A stretch of DNA of 64,000 nucleotides from Halocaridina rubra (lineage: Eukaryota > Arthropoda > Malacostraca > Decapoda > Atyidae): the NCBI GenBank assembly GCA_037179515.1, contig JAXCGZ010011668.1:10001-74000 (forward strand), given 5' to 3'. How positions within the stretch are numbered: the stretch's first letter is position 1; the number at the start of each line of letters is the position of its first letter. The position numbers were made by a program, and so were the translations under genes. Shown here in pieces: positions 16,238-28,670 of this stretch. The notes beneath the pieces are model-generated. The model was given only the letters and a program-made list of their open reading frames with translations. It did no database searches and was not told the DNA's origin.

Positions 16238-17820
16238 ATGTCGTTCTCATGTCAACTCTGCCAAAAAGAGTATTCCTCTGTAAAGAGACTCGAAAATCAC
16301 AAATGTCCCTTTTGCTTTTACTGTCATCGTTCGTATAGCACAAAGCAAAAGTTCGACAATCATAACTGTGATGGCAAAAGAGCATTTCATTCCATAATCA
16401 AGGGCGACACCCTAAATAACTCGAACCACGTGTGCCAAATGTGTCGAAAAGGTTTCTCCAGCTTAAACTATTTGGCTTCCCATAAGTGTCCATATTGTGC
16501 TAAATGTGATCACATATTTGCATCTTACCAGAAGTATGAAATGCACAGAAGAAAATGCGATAGGATAAGTTTTCCAACCGAATCTGAAGAAGTAGAGGAA
16601 GTGCAACCCTCTGAACCTCCTTCCACTCCTGTTATTACTGACTATAAATGTGAACTGTGCAGAAAATATTTTTCTAGTCCCAAATATCTAGCTACACATA
16701 AATGTGCATACTGTGAACCATGTAGAAGAAGCTTTGCAACCTTTCAGAAATACAGGTTACACAGACTAAAGTGTACGAAGTCATCCCCATTGTATGACAC
16801 GGTAGATGATCTGTTAGCAGATTCGAGCGTTTTGCCCGAAGTTGGAGAGGAAGGTGCAAACAGCTTGCAGGAGTTGGTGGCTGCTCGAGGAAGGTTGATC
16901 ACTAGAACTGTGCTCAGCCGCATGGCTGTGTTAGAGCTATTGAGAAGGAGGTCAGGTTTGTCTTCTGTCATGGATTTAATGCAGCTACAAAGATTATTGT
17001 TGGCTAATGCTTCAAATGTCTCAGAAACTCAGGAGCCCTCTTTAAAAGACAATGATGATTCGTCTGATGAGTCAAAGGATGCGGTTTCTCATCGCATGAG
17101 TGGAGAGACTGCTGATCTCCTTAGTAAATTGTGTGTTAGCATGAGATCTCATGAAAATGTGACTTTTCATGAAGAGGAAGCTGTAGATGTTACTTTAGGT
17201 AAACCCCCAAATGGTGGAAGTGAAGTATCCGAAAACAATAGTCCAAAGTCCCTGCAAGAACGTTTGCAGTATAGTGATAGTACCAATGCATCTCAAAATA
17301 ATTGTGATAATGAAAGACACGAGCACCTGTTGCCATTGTTAACTAGTGGAAACATATTTACAAGACATTTAATGGAGTTGGCCAATAATAAAGAAAGAAA
17401 ACTTTATCATAATAGAACTGAGGGACAGGAAGTAAAATTAGAGGAGAATACTTATGAAGAATCTAGTGAACTTTTTTCATGTAGTGATAATGATAGACCA
17501 ATTAATCGGTCTCCACAGAGTGATATTGATAGAGATAGTCATGTTAATCTAGATTGCACTTACGAGTTGGGTAAAATGTCCCCTTCAAGTGTTGGTGGCG
17601 TACCAAAGGAACTGAGCGACCAATATCACAATGCCGACCCTATGCTTCCAGTATACAAATCAGAGACCCATAGTATTGCTAGCAGTGAACCGCAGCAGCA
17701 AGACACTGTTGCTTTCCTGCAGCAGAATGCTGCATTTGTTCGTCTGATGCAGGCTGTTCAGTCGCAAATATTGTTGTCTGCCGGCTCTCGTATACCTGAC
17801 TATCAGTCCGAGGATGGCAG
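16238..17820 (+). CDS. Cassette exon encoding paired C2HC zinc fingers, predicted to splice in frame to HMGB
   Basis: A single uninterrupted exon follows the acceptor TTTCATTTTCAG (exon starts 16234, ATG 16238) and ends at donor GGCAG|GTGAGC (17820/17821). The in-frame TGA overlaps the donor, so the stop is probably intronic. The exon encodes 527 codons plus 2 nt. Residues 5-44, 66-107 and 138-179 are three similar modules. Each has two fingers of the form C-x2-C-x12-H-x-C, then a 2-residue linker, then C-x2-C-x12-H-x(1,3)-C: six fingers in all. Residues about 205-262 are leucine-rich and probably helical. The rest is Ser/Asp/Glu/Asn-rich and looks disordered, ending in a Gln-rich segment. 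The 2-nt overhang AG plus C23305 makes Ser and continues in frame through SSE into the HMGB start Met. I do not recognise the finger family as a named protein. It could instead be a separate gene with a longer 3' structure, but no other exon downstream was recognised before HMGB. Confidence 0.8.
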
Positions 17821-18394
17821 GTGAGCTCAACTAGCGAAGGCCATTTAGTATTATTCTTCTCTTTACCAGATTTGTCATAATGTTTGATTAAATGTAGTAA
17901 TTATTATTGCTATTGATGTATCTTTTGATTATGACAATTGGGTTGAATCAGTAAAAGATTTATGATAAAATGAAATGCTTGTATATATTTTACATGGGAA
18001 AATCATCAGTTTTATCAAGTTTCCCTTCTATTTCTCAGGAAAGCAAATTTTTATTTTAAGATGTGGTCGAGATAAGAGCATTTAAAACTTGTATCTGAAT
18101 AATAATCCACTGGAAGCTCACACAATTGAATTCTTGAGATTTTTGCTTATGACTGACCATGTTGTTCATACCTAATATGGTGTGATATTGAAGGTACTGT
18201 TAGACCAGGAATTAGGCTAGAAAGAGAATGGAAAAGACCTTAGGGATTGTGAAGAAATTTTTAATAACTTGCTTTTTTTTTGTCTATTAATCTTCCTCTG
18301 GCTGAAACTCTTTGAAGATTGTGATTGCCAAGATTGGGGTCGATTGAGACCCAAACCCTATTGAGGTAATGAAAAAGGTTCAAAAAGTGTGTGT

Positions 18395-18397
<3 letters not shown>

Positions 18398-18484
<87 letters not shown>
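18398..18484. repeat. (TA)n microsatellite
   Basis: TA array following a short GTGTGTGT run in the HMGB intron. Confidence 0.97.
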
Positions 18485-18488
<4 letters not shown>

Positions 18489-20884
18489 ACAATTGATAGA
18501 GAACTCAACATGAAAACACCTAATGCAGAATTTATTTTTATGTATTAACCTTCCTCTTGACTGTAACAGTTTAACTATCATAATTGCCTGAACTGGAGTC
18601 AGTTGATACCTCAGTCATATAAAGCTTATTAACAAAAGCAACTCATGAAGAATTAAGTGTGTAGTGTACACAAGTATGCTAATTGATATGTTTTTGCTGT
18701 ATTATGTAAGGCCAGTGCCCACAGTAATTCTCTCCTTCATCAATCATAGCTATCAGACTAGAAAGAAAGCACAAATTTTTTCATTATACAGTTTTTTAAA
18801 AACCTTAAATATAATAAAGTATGCCTAATTGAGATGAAAAGCATAAAAACAGGGTCATATTTTAACCTCAGGGGCCTATGTTTTGCAAAGCCAACTGTGG
18901 TTAAATCTGATCTTATGGACTTTGTTTTGCAATAGATAGCAACATTATTAATTGAATTTTACCAAATTTTCAGAGCATATTATGCGTAAAGAGCAATATA
19001 AAACTGAAACCGTGGCAATAGCTTAGATATTATTACGTTAGTTGTAAGTCTGGGGTCATTTTTGCCATCCTTTTGGTCAGAGGATAAGTAATTAAGTACC
19101 AAGTTGCAAAAGATTTCCTTACTTTGGCTTGATAGAAATTTGTCATGGGACTCATAGTTATAGATAGAAATCTTTTATTATATTCGTCTTGCGACCTTTC
19201 AATAACATGATCTACATGTATATGGTATCGTTGATGTTTTCCATCATGACGATTGGATATACTATCGTGATGCAAGATGATAGTATGCTAGGTATACAAG
19301 AGTCAAGTTAGCCTATCAGTTTTGATGCTAATATCTTTACATTCCTTCAATGTTTTAGTTTGCCTGATGTTGTGCCCTTTTGTTTATTTTTTCTTTAATC
19401 ACATATTTCACTTCACCCCCTTGACTTTCGATACTTTTTTGTTTGTTGACTTTATTTTGTGCAATTGGCTAATTCTTGTATCACAATGCTTTGAGTTACG
19501 AAAGTTAATTTGATAAGTATATCTATACATGGACAGTATTTTGAAGGGATCCGGTAGGAATGGTATTTTTAAGTAACCGCGGGAATTAATACATGAAACG
19601 GAACTATTCCAGGAAATGGCTTTACTTATATATAACTTTTTTTTCACCCATTTACTTCCCCTGCTGGAGCCATCTAGCTAATAGTCTTTGACTTTCTCAA
19701 GCTGGCCTTGGTACTTGACTTTTGAAAATAATAGCATTCTTGGGACTGATGCAACTGTGAAGAACAAAAGGATTGTCTTATGGTTGTTGCTTGATTGTAA
19801 AAAAATTCCATAATATTTTCAACTTTACTTTTTATATTGCCAGTGATAAGCATCGTCAGATATTGGAGTGTTCTCTCTGAAAATTGCTTCAGATTTTTTT
19901 AAGTGCCATGTCCTTTTGGGCCTAGCAGGGGTGCCATAAATTTAGCAAAAGAATTGAGGTAGCAAAGTGCCTCCAAGAATTGAACTACCCAATAGCAACC
20001 CATGCAGTCATTATCCTTAAGATTCATTCAGTTTATGAATAATTTTGTTCATAAATTGGTTCCCTACTGCTTGTGAAACTAAACCTATTGTATCTGCAGC
20101 CTCACGGGAGTGCGAAGTTGTTTTCAAATATTATATTAGCATAGTAATATACTGAAGAATTTCTTTTTGTGGAACTGGTGAGAGAATTTGTATTGTGAAC
20201 TATCAAATTTGTTACATATTTGTCTTTAAGTTTGAAACCAAGTTAAAATATTTTTGCCACTGAATTCATTTGTATACTGTCGAACAGCTTCACGTGATGC
20301 ACCCCTTCACGTTTGTGAATAGTCAAGAGAGTATCTTGACCTCATAGTCCTCTTGTGAGACTATTCTTCTTAATGGAAAATATATGTGATTTGGAAGTAC
20401 TGTTTCATGAAATTTGTCAGTGGTCCTGTGCTATTTTGTCTAAATCTTGTATATGAATTGTATAAAAATGTCTATAATTCATTCTTGTATTTTGACTAAT
20501 ACAATAAAATATGTACGCCATTGCAGTTATGGACTATAACTGTAGTGAGAGGTTGCAGTAGGTTTATAGAGCACAAAGCATAGGGAATTATTTATCAAAA
20601 TGATGGACATAAGTATGGCTTGGGGATTTGTTGCCTTATTCTTGTTGCTTTTGTTATTGATTTTTAAGCCTTATACTCTCCTGTATATCAAGCCTAATAA
20701 TATTTTTTAGTTTTTTATTTTTACAGGATTTCTTATATCCCCTGTTTTGTATATTATCAAATGGTGTTCGGGTGATCATGAAGAGGGTTTAGTGCCAACT
20801 TGCATATGTGATATGACTTTAGAGCCTAAAAATTTGCCCTATCACCTTAAAATTTTCTTTACTGTGTATATAGTCCAAACATAC

Positions 20885-21200
20885 ATATATACAGTGGCCG
20901 TAATTCCCCTTGTAAGGGGTATATCCTAGTCAGAGCACACATACACCAGAAGCCAATTCATCCATATTACTCCTCTTACCTCCTTGGGGGTAAAAGGTCA
21001 TCAAATCCCCCACCATAACACTTGATGACTTACATCCATAGAGTATGTCATCAAGGTTCTTTTGCCCTGAGGTCTGACAGCCTTATTTGTTCCCGTATCT
21101 CATCATCTCATGGCAGCCCCTTAACACCCACCCATCCCAGTTTACAGCCCTGAGCAGGTGTGAGAAATTCCATTGACCAAGTCACCCATGCACAATCTCT
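20885..21200 (+). repeat. Rep-C copy in HMGB intron
   Basis: CAGTGGCCGTAATTCCCCTT, GTCAGAGCACACATACACCA, TTACTCCTCTTACCTCC and a C-rich 3' part. Among the longest copies. Confidence 0.7.
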
Positions 21201-21263
21201 ACTCCCTGGAGCTGCAAGAACAAAACTCATATCGTTAACTTTTCATGTGTATAAGTGCCAAAT

Positions 21264-21298
<35 letters not shown>

Positions 21299-22203
21299 GA
21301 TTTTTTCCAAAATTCTTCATCATTTTACATACTTGCAAACTGAAGAATTAAAAACAACGTTTTATCTCTGCTGAAAAAATTTATTTTCTCTTATAACATT
21401 ACAAAAATATCTTGCCCCATTTCATTCCTCTCTTAAGCTGCTAGGAATGCGAAGTAATTTGTAAATATTTATTTATTTATTTATTTTTTAATATCTTAAA
21501 CCTTTTGCTTCAGATGGTAGCAATAGCTTACCTCTCGTTTCTATTATAAAGGTAATTTTTCTACTCACAGAAAATTAAATTATATAATTCATTATGCACA
21601 GGTCTTTGCATTTATATAATTATTTATATGAGTTGGCTGTTGTGAAAGACTGGGAACATAAGATTTGAAAGTCTCTCTCCCATCCACCAAGAATATCATC
21701 TTTGGTCAGCTCATGACTCAGGGAACAAGAATTAAATTCTCCCTCTTATTGAATACCCTTGTTATTTAGGTTTGAAAACGTATAGGATAAATGGAAGCAA
21801 TATATTACACTTCCTTCAGGAATATCTTTTTGTTGGCTTTTGTGATGCACATTTAATTAAGGGCAAACTTTCCCCACCCCAGTAAATGGGATATCTCTTT
21901 TGGTTGCCTCTTACAACGTGCAGTGATAAACAGTGGCAGAACTTCCCCTCCCCACTATCAGGGACATCCCTCTTGGTTGCCTTTTACGAAGTATAGAGAA
22001 TACAAGGGCAGAATTCTACCAACCCAATATCAGGAACATGCCTCTTATAACAGTAGGGAATACTTGCTAAATTGAGCAAGCAGTATTGCCTTTTGAGCAA
22101 CACTTACTGCAATATGAGGGTAGAATTTTATCTCCCTCCAGATCCAAGGATTTCTCTTTTTGGCTCTCTCAACACTGAGAACAAGAGGATGGAGTGCTTT
22201 TGT

Positions 22204-22209
<6 letters not shown>

Positions 22210-22269
<60 letters not shown>
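22210..22269. repeat. (TA)n microsatellite
   Basis: TA array of about 60 bp in the HMGB intron. Confidence 0.97.
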
Positions 22270-22272
<3 letters not shown>

Positions 22273-23311
22273 GCGTGTTTATTTTAATGTGATTTACATA
22301 TCCTGTTGAAGCCTACAGGATCACAACAGTTGAAAAATATAATTAGGTTGCAAGGCTTCATATCAGCATTACCGTCCTCCCTCAATATATCTGTAAGCTA
22401 TTACTTGTAAAGAGAAAAAAAGGGGATTTTATGCCCTCTGCTCTCCTATCATATATAATCAGCTCTTGTGATGTCCAGAGAATGTGGGTAATGTCATCTT
22501 TTTGTCCCCAGTCACCTTGTATGAGTTCTTGTCTGACCTTGGATTTTGAAAGGTGTAGTGAAAAGCAGTAGGGGTAGTCTAGCAGCCTCTTGGCAGAAGA
22601 GCCTGGTCCACTTAACCTGTGAATGACCCAAGCAGAGTGGTGGGAGAAAATTGTGGCTCACCTTTATCTCCAAGAAGCAAAGAAGAGTGATTGAGGTGTA
22701 CTAGCTTAATGAATGTGCTTGACTCGGCCATCCTCCTTACAAGAAGGATTACTGCCATTGTATATACTTATAGTAAAAAGTAACAGTCAAATCCATGGTT
22801 ACACAGGTGAAATAACTTTTGGTGCAAATCTTACTTCTGATTAACAAAGTTCTGTAAAGCACTAATTTGAGTTGTATCTCTTATGCAAAAATGCTAAAAC
22901 CTGTATTAGTAGATTTTATTGGTAGGCACTTGACACAGGATTGTTTGAGATAACTTTGCAACTTGATCGAGTTTCTGTAATTTCCTTTGTGTAGTTTTAA
23001 TTATAGATTTCTTGGATCCGAGTTGTTTCTTGTATTGCGATTCCTGTAGACCACGTTACTTTTAGTGTATTTCGTAACAGATATGAAAAAACTTTACTGA
23101 TTCAACACAATAACTGTAGAATATACTCAAGTAGTAATGAGTAGATTTTAATTTTGGAATGTCATAGGCTATTCCATATATAAACTACGTTCGTGCATGC
23201 CTTAAGAATACTGAACTCGATAAAATGTAGTTTTAGACTAGACCGTATCAATAATTTGCAAATACGTAATATCACAACACTAATCCGTTGTTTCTCTTTT
23301 TCAGCAGCGAA

Positions 23312-25781
23312 ATGCCTCGTGCCAAGTTAATAGACTCCAAGCCCCGAGGGCGGATGTCTGCCTATGCCTTCTTTGTTCAAACATGCCGTGAAGAGCACAA
23401 GAAAAAGCACCCCGAAGAGAATGTAGTCTTCTCTGAATTCTCGAGAAAATGTGCTGATCGCTGGAAGGTTTGCATTTTTTCTTACTCAGCTTGCAGTGAT
23501 ATTTGTGTTAATTAACCTGTAAGGCACACTGTAGTTTATTTGGAACACAGTGTCACTTAAGATTTTTATATAAGGCATACTGTAGTACTCTAAAGTCTTC
23601 GAACTTTTGACCAAGACATAATAAGCATTTTGTAATTAGAAGCAGTACCCCCACATACCAAGTAAGCTGCTATATCACATTACTCGCATCTATACAGCAT
23701 TACTATTCACCCACCGATGGTTATTAGGGTTGACTGCACCATATAAATATGTAATTGGTACGATTTAACATACTTGGTTTGGTTGATGCATATATAAGCA
23801 TATTGGTGGACGTTTCCATCACTACAGCAGAAAGAGCATAAGTGTCATCAAATTGAGATTAATGGTGACCACAATAGTGGCAATCAACTTACTTTTCTTC
23901 AGACACGACACTTATAATTGTTAGAGGGTTTGAGGGGCATTCACTTACTACGTTGCCACATGAAGCACTTTGCATGTCTCCTTAGGATAAGAAAAGGGGT
24001 TATAGATCCTGCATGTTATAGAGAGCGACTGGCACTTTTCAGTTTCTTGCATGTCTTGGGAGTTGGCTTTAAAGAATATTCTTTGTGAATGAAGAGAAAT
24101 TTTTCTGCTGCTGTAGGAAGCAACTCGAGAAATATTCCTGAACTTGAAGAGACCAAATTGAATGATTGTATTCGTATTGTGCCATAGGTGACTAAAAATG
24201 TTAGATGATATAAGACCTCGCAAGCTTTTCTCCTAGCTATTTCTTGCCTCAAAACTTATTAACGAGGAAAAACCTGGCTACTTTGTTACAGATGTGGTTC
24301 TCAGTACCTTAAAATTCTTTCATTCAAAGATTCATAGAACATTTTATTGTATAGTTGCAGGTTAACTCCTAGTTGTATTTGCTGTTCCAAATTATTTATC
24401 CTGTTTCAGACCATGACAGACAAGGAGAAACATCGATTTTATGAGATGGCAGAAAATGATAAGGCCCGTTACGACAATGAAATGAAAGGATACAGAGGAC
24501 CAAGAACACCTCGGGGTAGTCGAAAGCGCCGTCATCGCAAGGACCCTAATGCACCAAAGAGAGCATTGTAAGGGAATATGGAGTTCATATTCATATGTTT
24601 TCTTTGCATATATGATTTATACATTTTTCACTACAGTTAATATGCCTTTCTGTCAGTGTTTTCTTTAGCAGCCTTAAAGTGATTTTTGGTTAAACTCCTT
24701 CCTGGAGGTACAACTATAACTTATCTAATATACTTTAAAGAAACTCATGTTGATGTAATGTACTGTATATGGACTGCGTTACTGCAGTGGTTAGACCACT
24801 CGACTTGGGAAGGGACAAACGTCTTTGAGCTCATATCAGGGTATTAGGAATGGCATGCAGCTGTAATTCCTTAGCTCCATCGTGTGCCCACCCACATTCA
24901 AATGGAAAGAATAGTCCCCCCCCCCCCCCCCCGAAAAAATTTGCTGATATACGGGATATAATAGTGACCTTTCATCGAATCCAAACTTTTTCTCTTCTTT
25001 ACAGATCTGCATTCTTTTGGTTTTCAAGTGATGAAAGACCAAAGATCAGAGCTGCAAATCCAGATATGAACGTAGGCGAAATTGCCAAGCAGCTGGGTGC
25101 AGCCTGGGGAACGACTGCTCCAGAAATAAAAGCCAAGTACGAAGTTATGGCAGAAAATGATAAGGCCAGATATGAGCGGGTAGGTACAAAGCGTATTTGT
25201 TGGCCTTTGTTACTTTGACTATTCTTTCAACCTCTCTCTCTCTCTCTCTCTCTTTTTTTTTTTTTTTCCCACACACACCTACCTTTTCTTAAATGCTTTT
25301 TTGGTGCTCAGGTCCAATGAGCGCAATACTCTTTTCCGGTCCCAATGACACTCGTAAAAAGTGCAATTTGACTGAATATATCATTTCTTTGTAGTCATGA
25401 AAGTAATAATCTAGTCAACTGCAAGATATTATAATAGAATTGCCTATTATAATGAACAGTTTTTTTTTATATTTTAGTGCATGGATTTCTTGACTTGATT
25501 TATCAAGGTTTATTAAAGTACATCCACCCCTACAACTGGTTGATTTGCCAGTCACCAGTTGATTGCTTACGTACTTGAAATTCTGAGCATTTTTAAAAAA
25601 AAAAAATCATATCCAGATTTGTATCAATATAGCCATTTTACTCTCTTAGGAAATGAAAGCTTTCAAAGAAGGCAATTTCGGAGCCAAAAAGTTGAAGACA
25701 GCCAATGCTTCAAATGATGACGACGACGATGAGAGCGAGAGCGAAGAGGAGGAGGATGAAGACGAGGATGAAGCAGAATGA
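23312..25781 (+). CDS. HMGB1: HMGB1/DSP1-like protein with two HMG boxes and acidic tail, 4 coding exons, complete
   Basis: Coding exons are 23312-23467 (exon begins 23305), 24410-24567, 25005-25179 and 25650-25781, giving 206 aa. HMG box A spans about residues 11-79 (begins [13 protein letters not shown]). A basic linker [17 protein letters not shown] follows, and box B spans about 99-165 ([11 protein letters not shown]...). The tail from residue 185 is an Asp/Glu run, as in vertebrate HMGB1. The family bends DNA and acts as a chromatin architectural factor and transcription cofactor; the insect relative is Dorsal switch protein 1. The acceptor before the ATG is a tandem NAGNAG (CAGCAG at 23302-23307). 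The short form would need a 5'UTR exon, and the donor at 12210 fits. The alternative zinc-finger exon at 16234-17820 also joins in frame and would give a 736-aa protein. Confidence 0.96.
24770..24900 (+). mobile_element. Rep-A SINE copy in HMGB intron
   Basis: Plus-strand tRNA-like head (GCAGTGGTTAGACCACTCGA), then GGTATTAGGAATGGCATGCA, matching the order of the other Rep-A copies but diverged. It ends near the 17-C run in the same intron. Confidence 0.55.
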
Positions 25782-27678
25782 ACATTAAAGTTGTCATATA
25801 GGATAACCAGAAGTATTATAGAGTTCAGTTTACCATTTAATTTTTTAGTAAGTAGGAGTTTGACATTAGAAGAAATGGTAGGGTCATGATTTGCCTTGAG
25901 TTTGTTACAGGCAACCTTAGTTTCCAGATTTTTTTTCTTTTTTTTTTTACTCCCAATTATCTGCTGTTCTTTAATTTCATAATTTATCCTCAGTTAATTG
26001 CTATTTACTTTCTTCCAGTTATAGGAGGCCAAAGAGTTTTTTTTATTTCTTTTTCCATAGGGAAAAAGTATTTTTATTTATTTTTACTTTTGAGTACCAT
26101 AATTTATTTTTAGTGTTAGAGAAGGAAAAAGTTCTTTTACGAACAAATAGTTGTATATAAATATTTTTTAAGACATCAGTGTATTATTCAGTCTTGAAGA
26201 GGTACTGTATACAAGTTTTGTAGGTCCTCCGTTTTTTGCCATTAACAGCGGTTATTGTCTTAGATGTACTTTCACCCTCATAGATACGTACGTACATCAT
26301 ATGGAAGGTCATTGAATATCTAAGCCAATTCATTTGCACGTGTAGGTATTTAAACAAAATCAAATGTATTTATATATTCTGTATATGTATATTGTACATA
26401 AAGGCAAAGATGTCAGGAATAAAAGTACATAAAAAGAGACTTCAGGTACAGGTCACAAGTTTATGGAGCGTAAAAGTGTCTTAAATTTTTATATAAGGAA
26501 TTTTTCTCAATATGGAGCATATATTGTGTGTTCCAAAGGCTCGTGTCTGTATTGCTCTCTAGCTGTAAGTGGGATGAATTGTGCTTCAAATGATGTATAA
26601 TCTTCTTACACCGCAACACTTTGTTGTGAATTTTTGTATGAAGACTATAAATAAAATCCCGGTTTGTAATTGCTTTGAAGTTTTCCCAAGAACCAGTGCT
26701 TACAGGTCTGCAGTGAATTGTAATTTAGTGTATCTAAATAATTTTGTAAGCTTGATGGAATTTATATAGTATACTGCACTAGAAAGATTGCCAGAAAGGA
26801 CCTTGTCTGGAAATGCAAATTTTAATAGCAACAGGATGGCTATACATAGTTGGCCAAGGTATGGTCTAAATTTAGTCTGTTCCTTTGCATGCATTCAAAG
26901 TCTCACCTTTAGAGTTTTCCTTATCAAACCATAGGATTAGTTCCCGTCACAGAGGGTAACTATATGATATTTTTTCTTGACTACCTCTCTCGTAGTATTC
27001 TTTCTAGTGAACTTCGTTTTATATATGAGGTAGTATGTCCTCTTAACCAAATTGTTTTGTTTTGTAGATTCCTTCTGGATATCTACATTTAACAACACTT
27101 AGTTTATTAGGTTATTTTCTTCCTGCATTGTTACTAAGAATAGGAAGTAGTGAAAATGGCAAAATATTTCCCTCAAACGTTTGAATCTTGGAGCTAGTCA
27201 CGGTAGACCATGCAGCAATCTAACATGAATACATATGAAAATTAACCAGGTAGTCTTTACTTTTGGTTTGCTCTTAATTTTGTGTAGTGCAGTATGGATT
27301 TAACTGAGAAACAACTGCTGCCAGTTACCTATAACAAAATCTTGGCCTACAGTATTATTCTTTCTCTTTTGTCCTGGTTTCTCCACTTCTAGACCATCAT
27401 CCATTAAGCCTGGTCATTGAAATCTCATTAATGAGAGCCTTCTTATAAAAGGGAGGTATAGAATGGTGTCCTTTTGTATACATACCGTTTGTGTGAATGC
27501 TAAATTAGCTTAGAAGTCTCCGTCCATTTCATGGTACAGAAGTCATTATGAAAATGTTATATGCCTTGAGAAAGTTTTGGTAACCTGAGTGTAGATTCTC
27601 CCTCTCACTGCCAAACACACCAGGCTTATCTGGATAATATAGACAATCCTGAACAACTGATTGGAGCCAATCTCCTAA
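25782..27678 (+). other. HMGB 3' UTR and flank
   Basis: AT-rich single-copy-looking sequence, with T-rich tracts near 25930-26110 and two AATAAA signals (26418, 26650). No gene or known repeat was recognised between the second signal and the MITE that starts at 27679. Confidence 0.5.
26418..26423 (+). terminator. Candidate poly(A) signal for HMGB
   Basis: AATAAA lies 637 nt after the HMGB stop. A second AATAAA is at 26650-26655. Either could set the 3' end; the sequence does not decide between them. Confidence 0.45.
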
Positions 27679-28045
27679 AGGCATGTCCAGACGTGTGAGC
27701 ATGCCTGTCATCTAGCTCTTATAACAGGCAAACCAGCAAAATGGCCATGCCCGTGTTAAGCGAAATCACCCGGTGGTCAGAGACGAGTACTGGAGGTACG
27801 ACCCTGCCAGACTTAAGTAAACATCTCTTCTAGTTAGTCAATTTTTGCACCATATTCTTCTTTTTCTTAATACATACACCAATTATTGATACACAACAGT
27901 TTGTGCTGAGTAGTACTGGCCAGTTTTTATGACACTCGACAAGGTACTGGCACCGTCGGCCATGCCCGCCTGTTCATCACCTCTGCTGGGAGGACAACAT
28001 TCACGGGTATGCCTAGCGGACACTCCTGCTCATCTGGACAGGCCT
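27679..28045. mobile_element. Harbinger-like MITE with TAA target duplication
   Basis: The left end reads AGGCATGTCCAGACG. The right end, reverse-complemented, reads AGGCCTGTCCAGATG (13 of 15 matches). The element is flanked by TAA on both sides (27676-27678 and 28046-28048), the usual 3-bp target duplication of PIF/Harbinger elements. It is 367 bp long and has no transposase reading frame, so it is non-autonomous. The superfamily rests on the target duplication only. Confidence 0.65.
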
Positions 28046-28149
28046 TAAATCTTACGAGACTTCACAAATGATAACTTGTAATGAACAGTTGAGTAATAGA
28101 AATACGAAGATTTGGGGGTTGCTTGGAACCAGGAAACGTAGTAATGCTC

Positions 28150-28670
28150 CATGTGAGGAATGGCCACCCATTCCTACTTACCGGAGAAGAGGGGAATGAA
28201 TCGGCAAAAGCAAGACAGAGTGCATGTGTGTGATGAGAAGGAAGGCAGTGGAGTCGTGAAGTTTCGTGGTGTTAAAGGTGGATGCGTTTTAAGTATTTAA
28301 GGTCAACTTTTCAAAGTAATGGAGAGTGCGGTAGAGGTGAAGAAGAGATTGCGGGCAGGATGGAGTGGGTGGAAGAGTGAGAGGTGACAACAGTGTACCA
28401 ACAAGAGTAAAAGTAAAGTTCACAAGATGGCAGTAAGTGTTGCATAGCTTGGAGATCGTCCCAGTGACAAAAGTACTGGGGGTAGAGTTAAATATATTGC
28501 AGTTTTCTATGGACAGGATAAAGTATGAGTACATAAAAGGATAGTACAAGTAGGTTTGGAGAGAGGTGAGACCGCGAAGTTCTGGGCATGTGCACCTGAG
28601 GGTTGTTGGAAGAAGGATGCTGATGCACCTGCCAGGTAGGAGGGTGTCTGGTGTGGCAGAATAGGGCGAT
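28150..28670 (+). pseudogene. Decayed RTE/BovB-type reverse transcriptase C-terminal fragment
   Basis: Conceptual translation in shifting plus-strand frames gives pieces typical of the C-terminal part of RTE/BovB-like endonuclease-reverse transcriptases: SKTECMCV, EKEGSGVVKFRGV, VKKRLRAGWSGWKSER, VHKMAV and VGRRMLMHLPGRR, in the expected order. Several stops and frameshifts separate them, so it is not functional. It lies beyond the MCM7 3' end. The family is inferred from remembered motif patterns. Confidence 0.7.

Larger units (their letters stand above)
17821..23304 (+). other. HMGB gene intron between zinc-finger exon and first HMG exon
   Basis: Contains (TA)n arrays, a long Rep-C copy (20885-21200) and a minus Rep-C fragment (22700-22770). 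No additional exon was recognised, though a small one cannot be excluded. Confidence 0.5.

Noticed and set aside
27529..27711. Minus-strand 60-codon frame next to the MITE as a transposase remnant
   Set aside because: It crosses the MITE boundary, and no transposase motif could be recognised.
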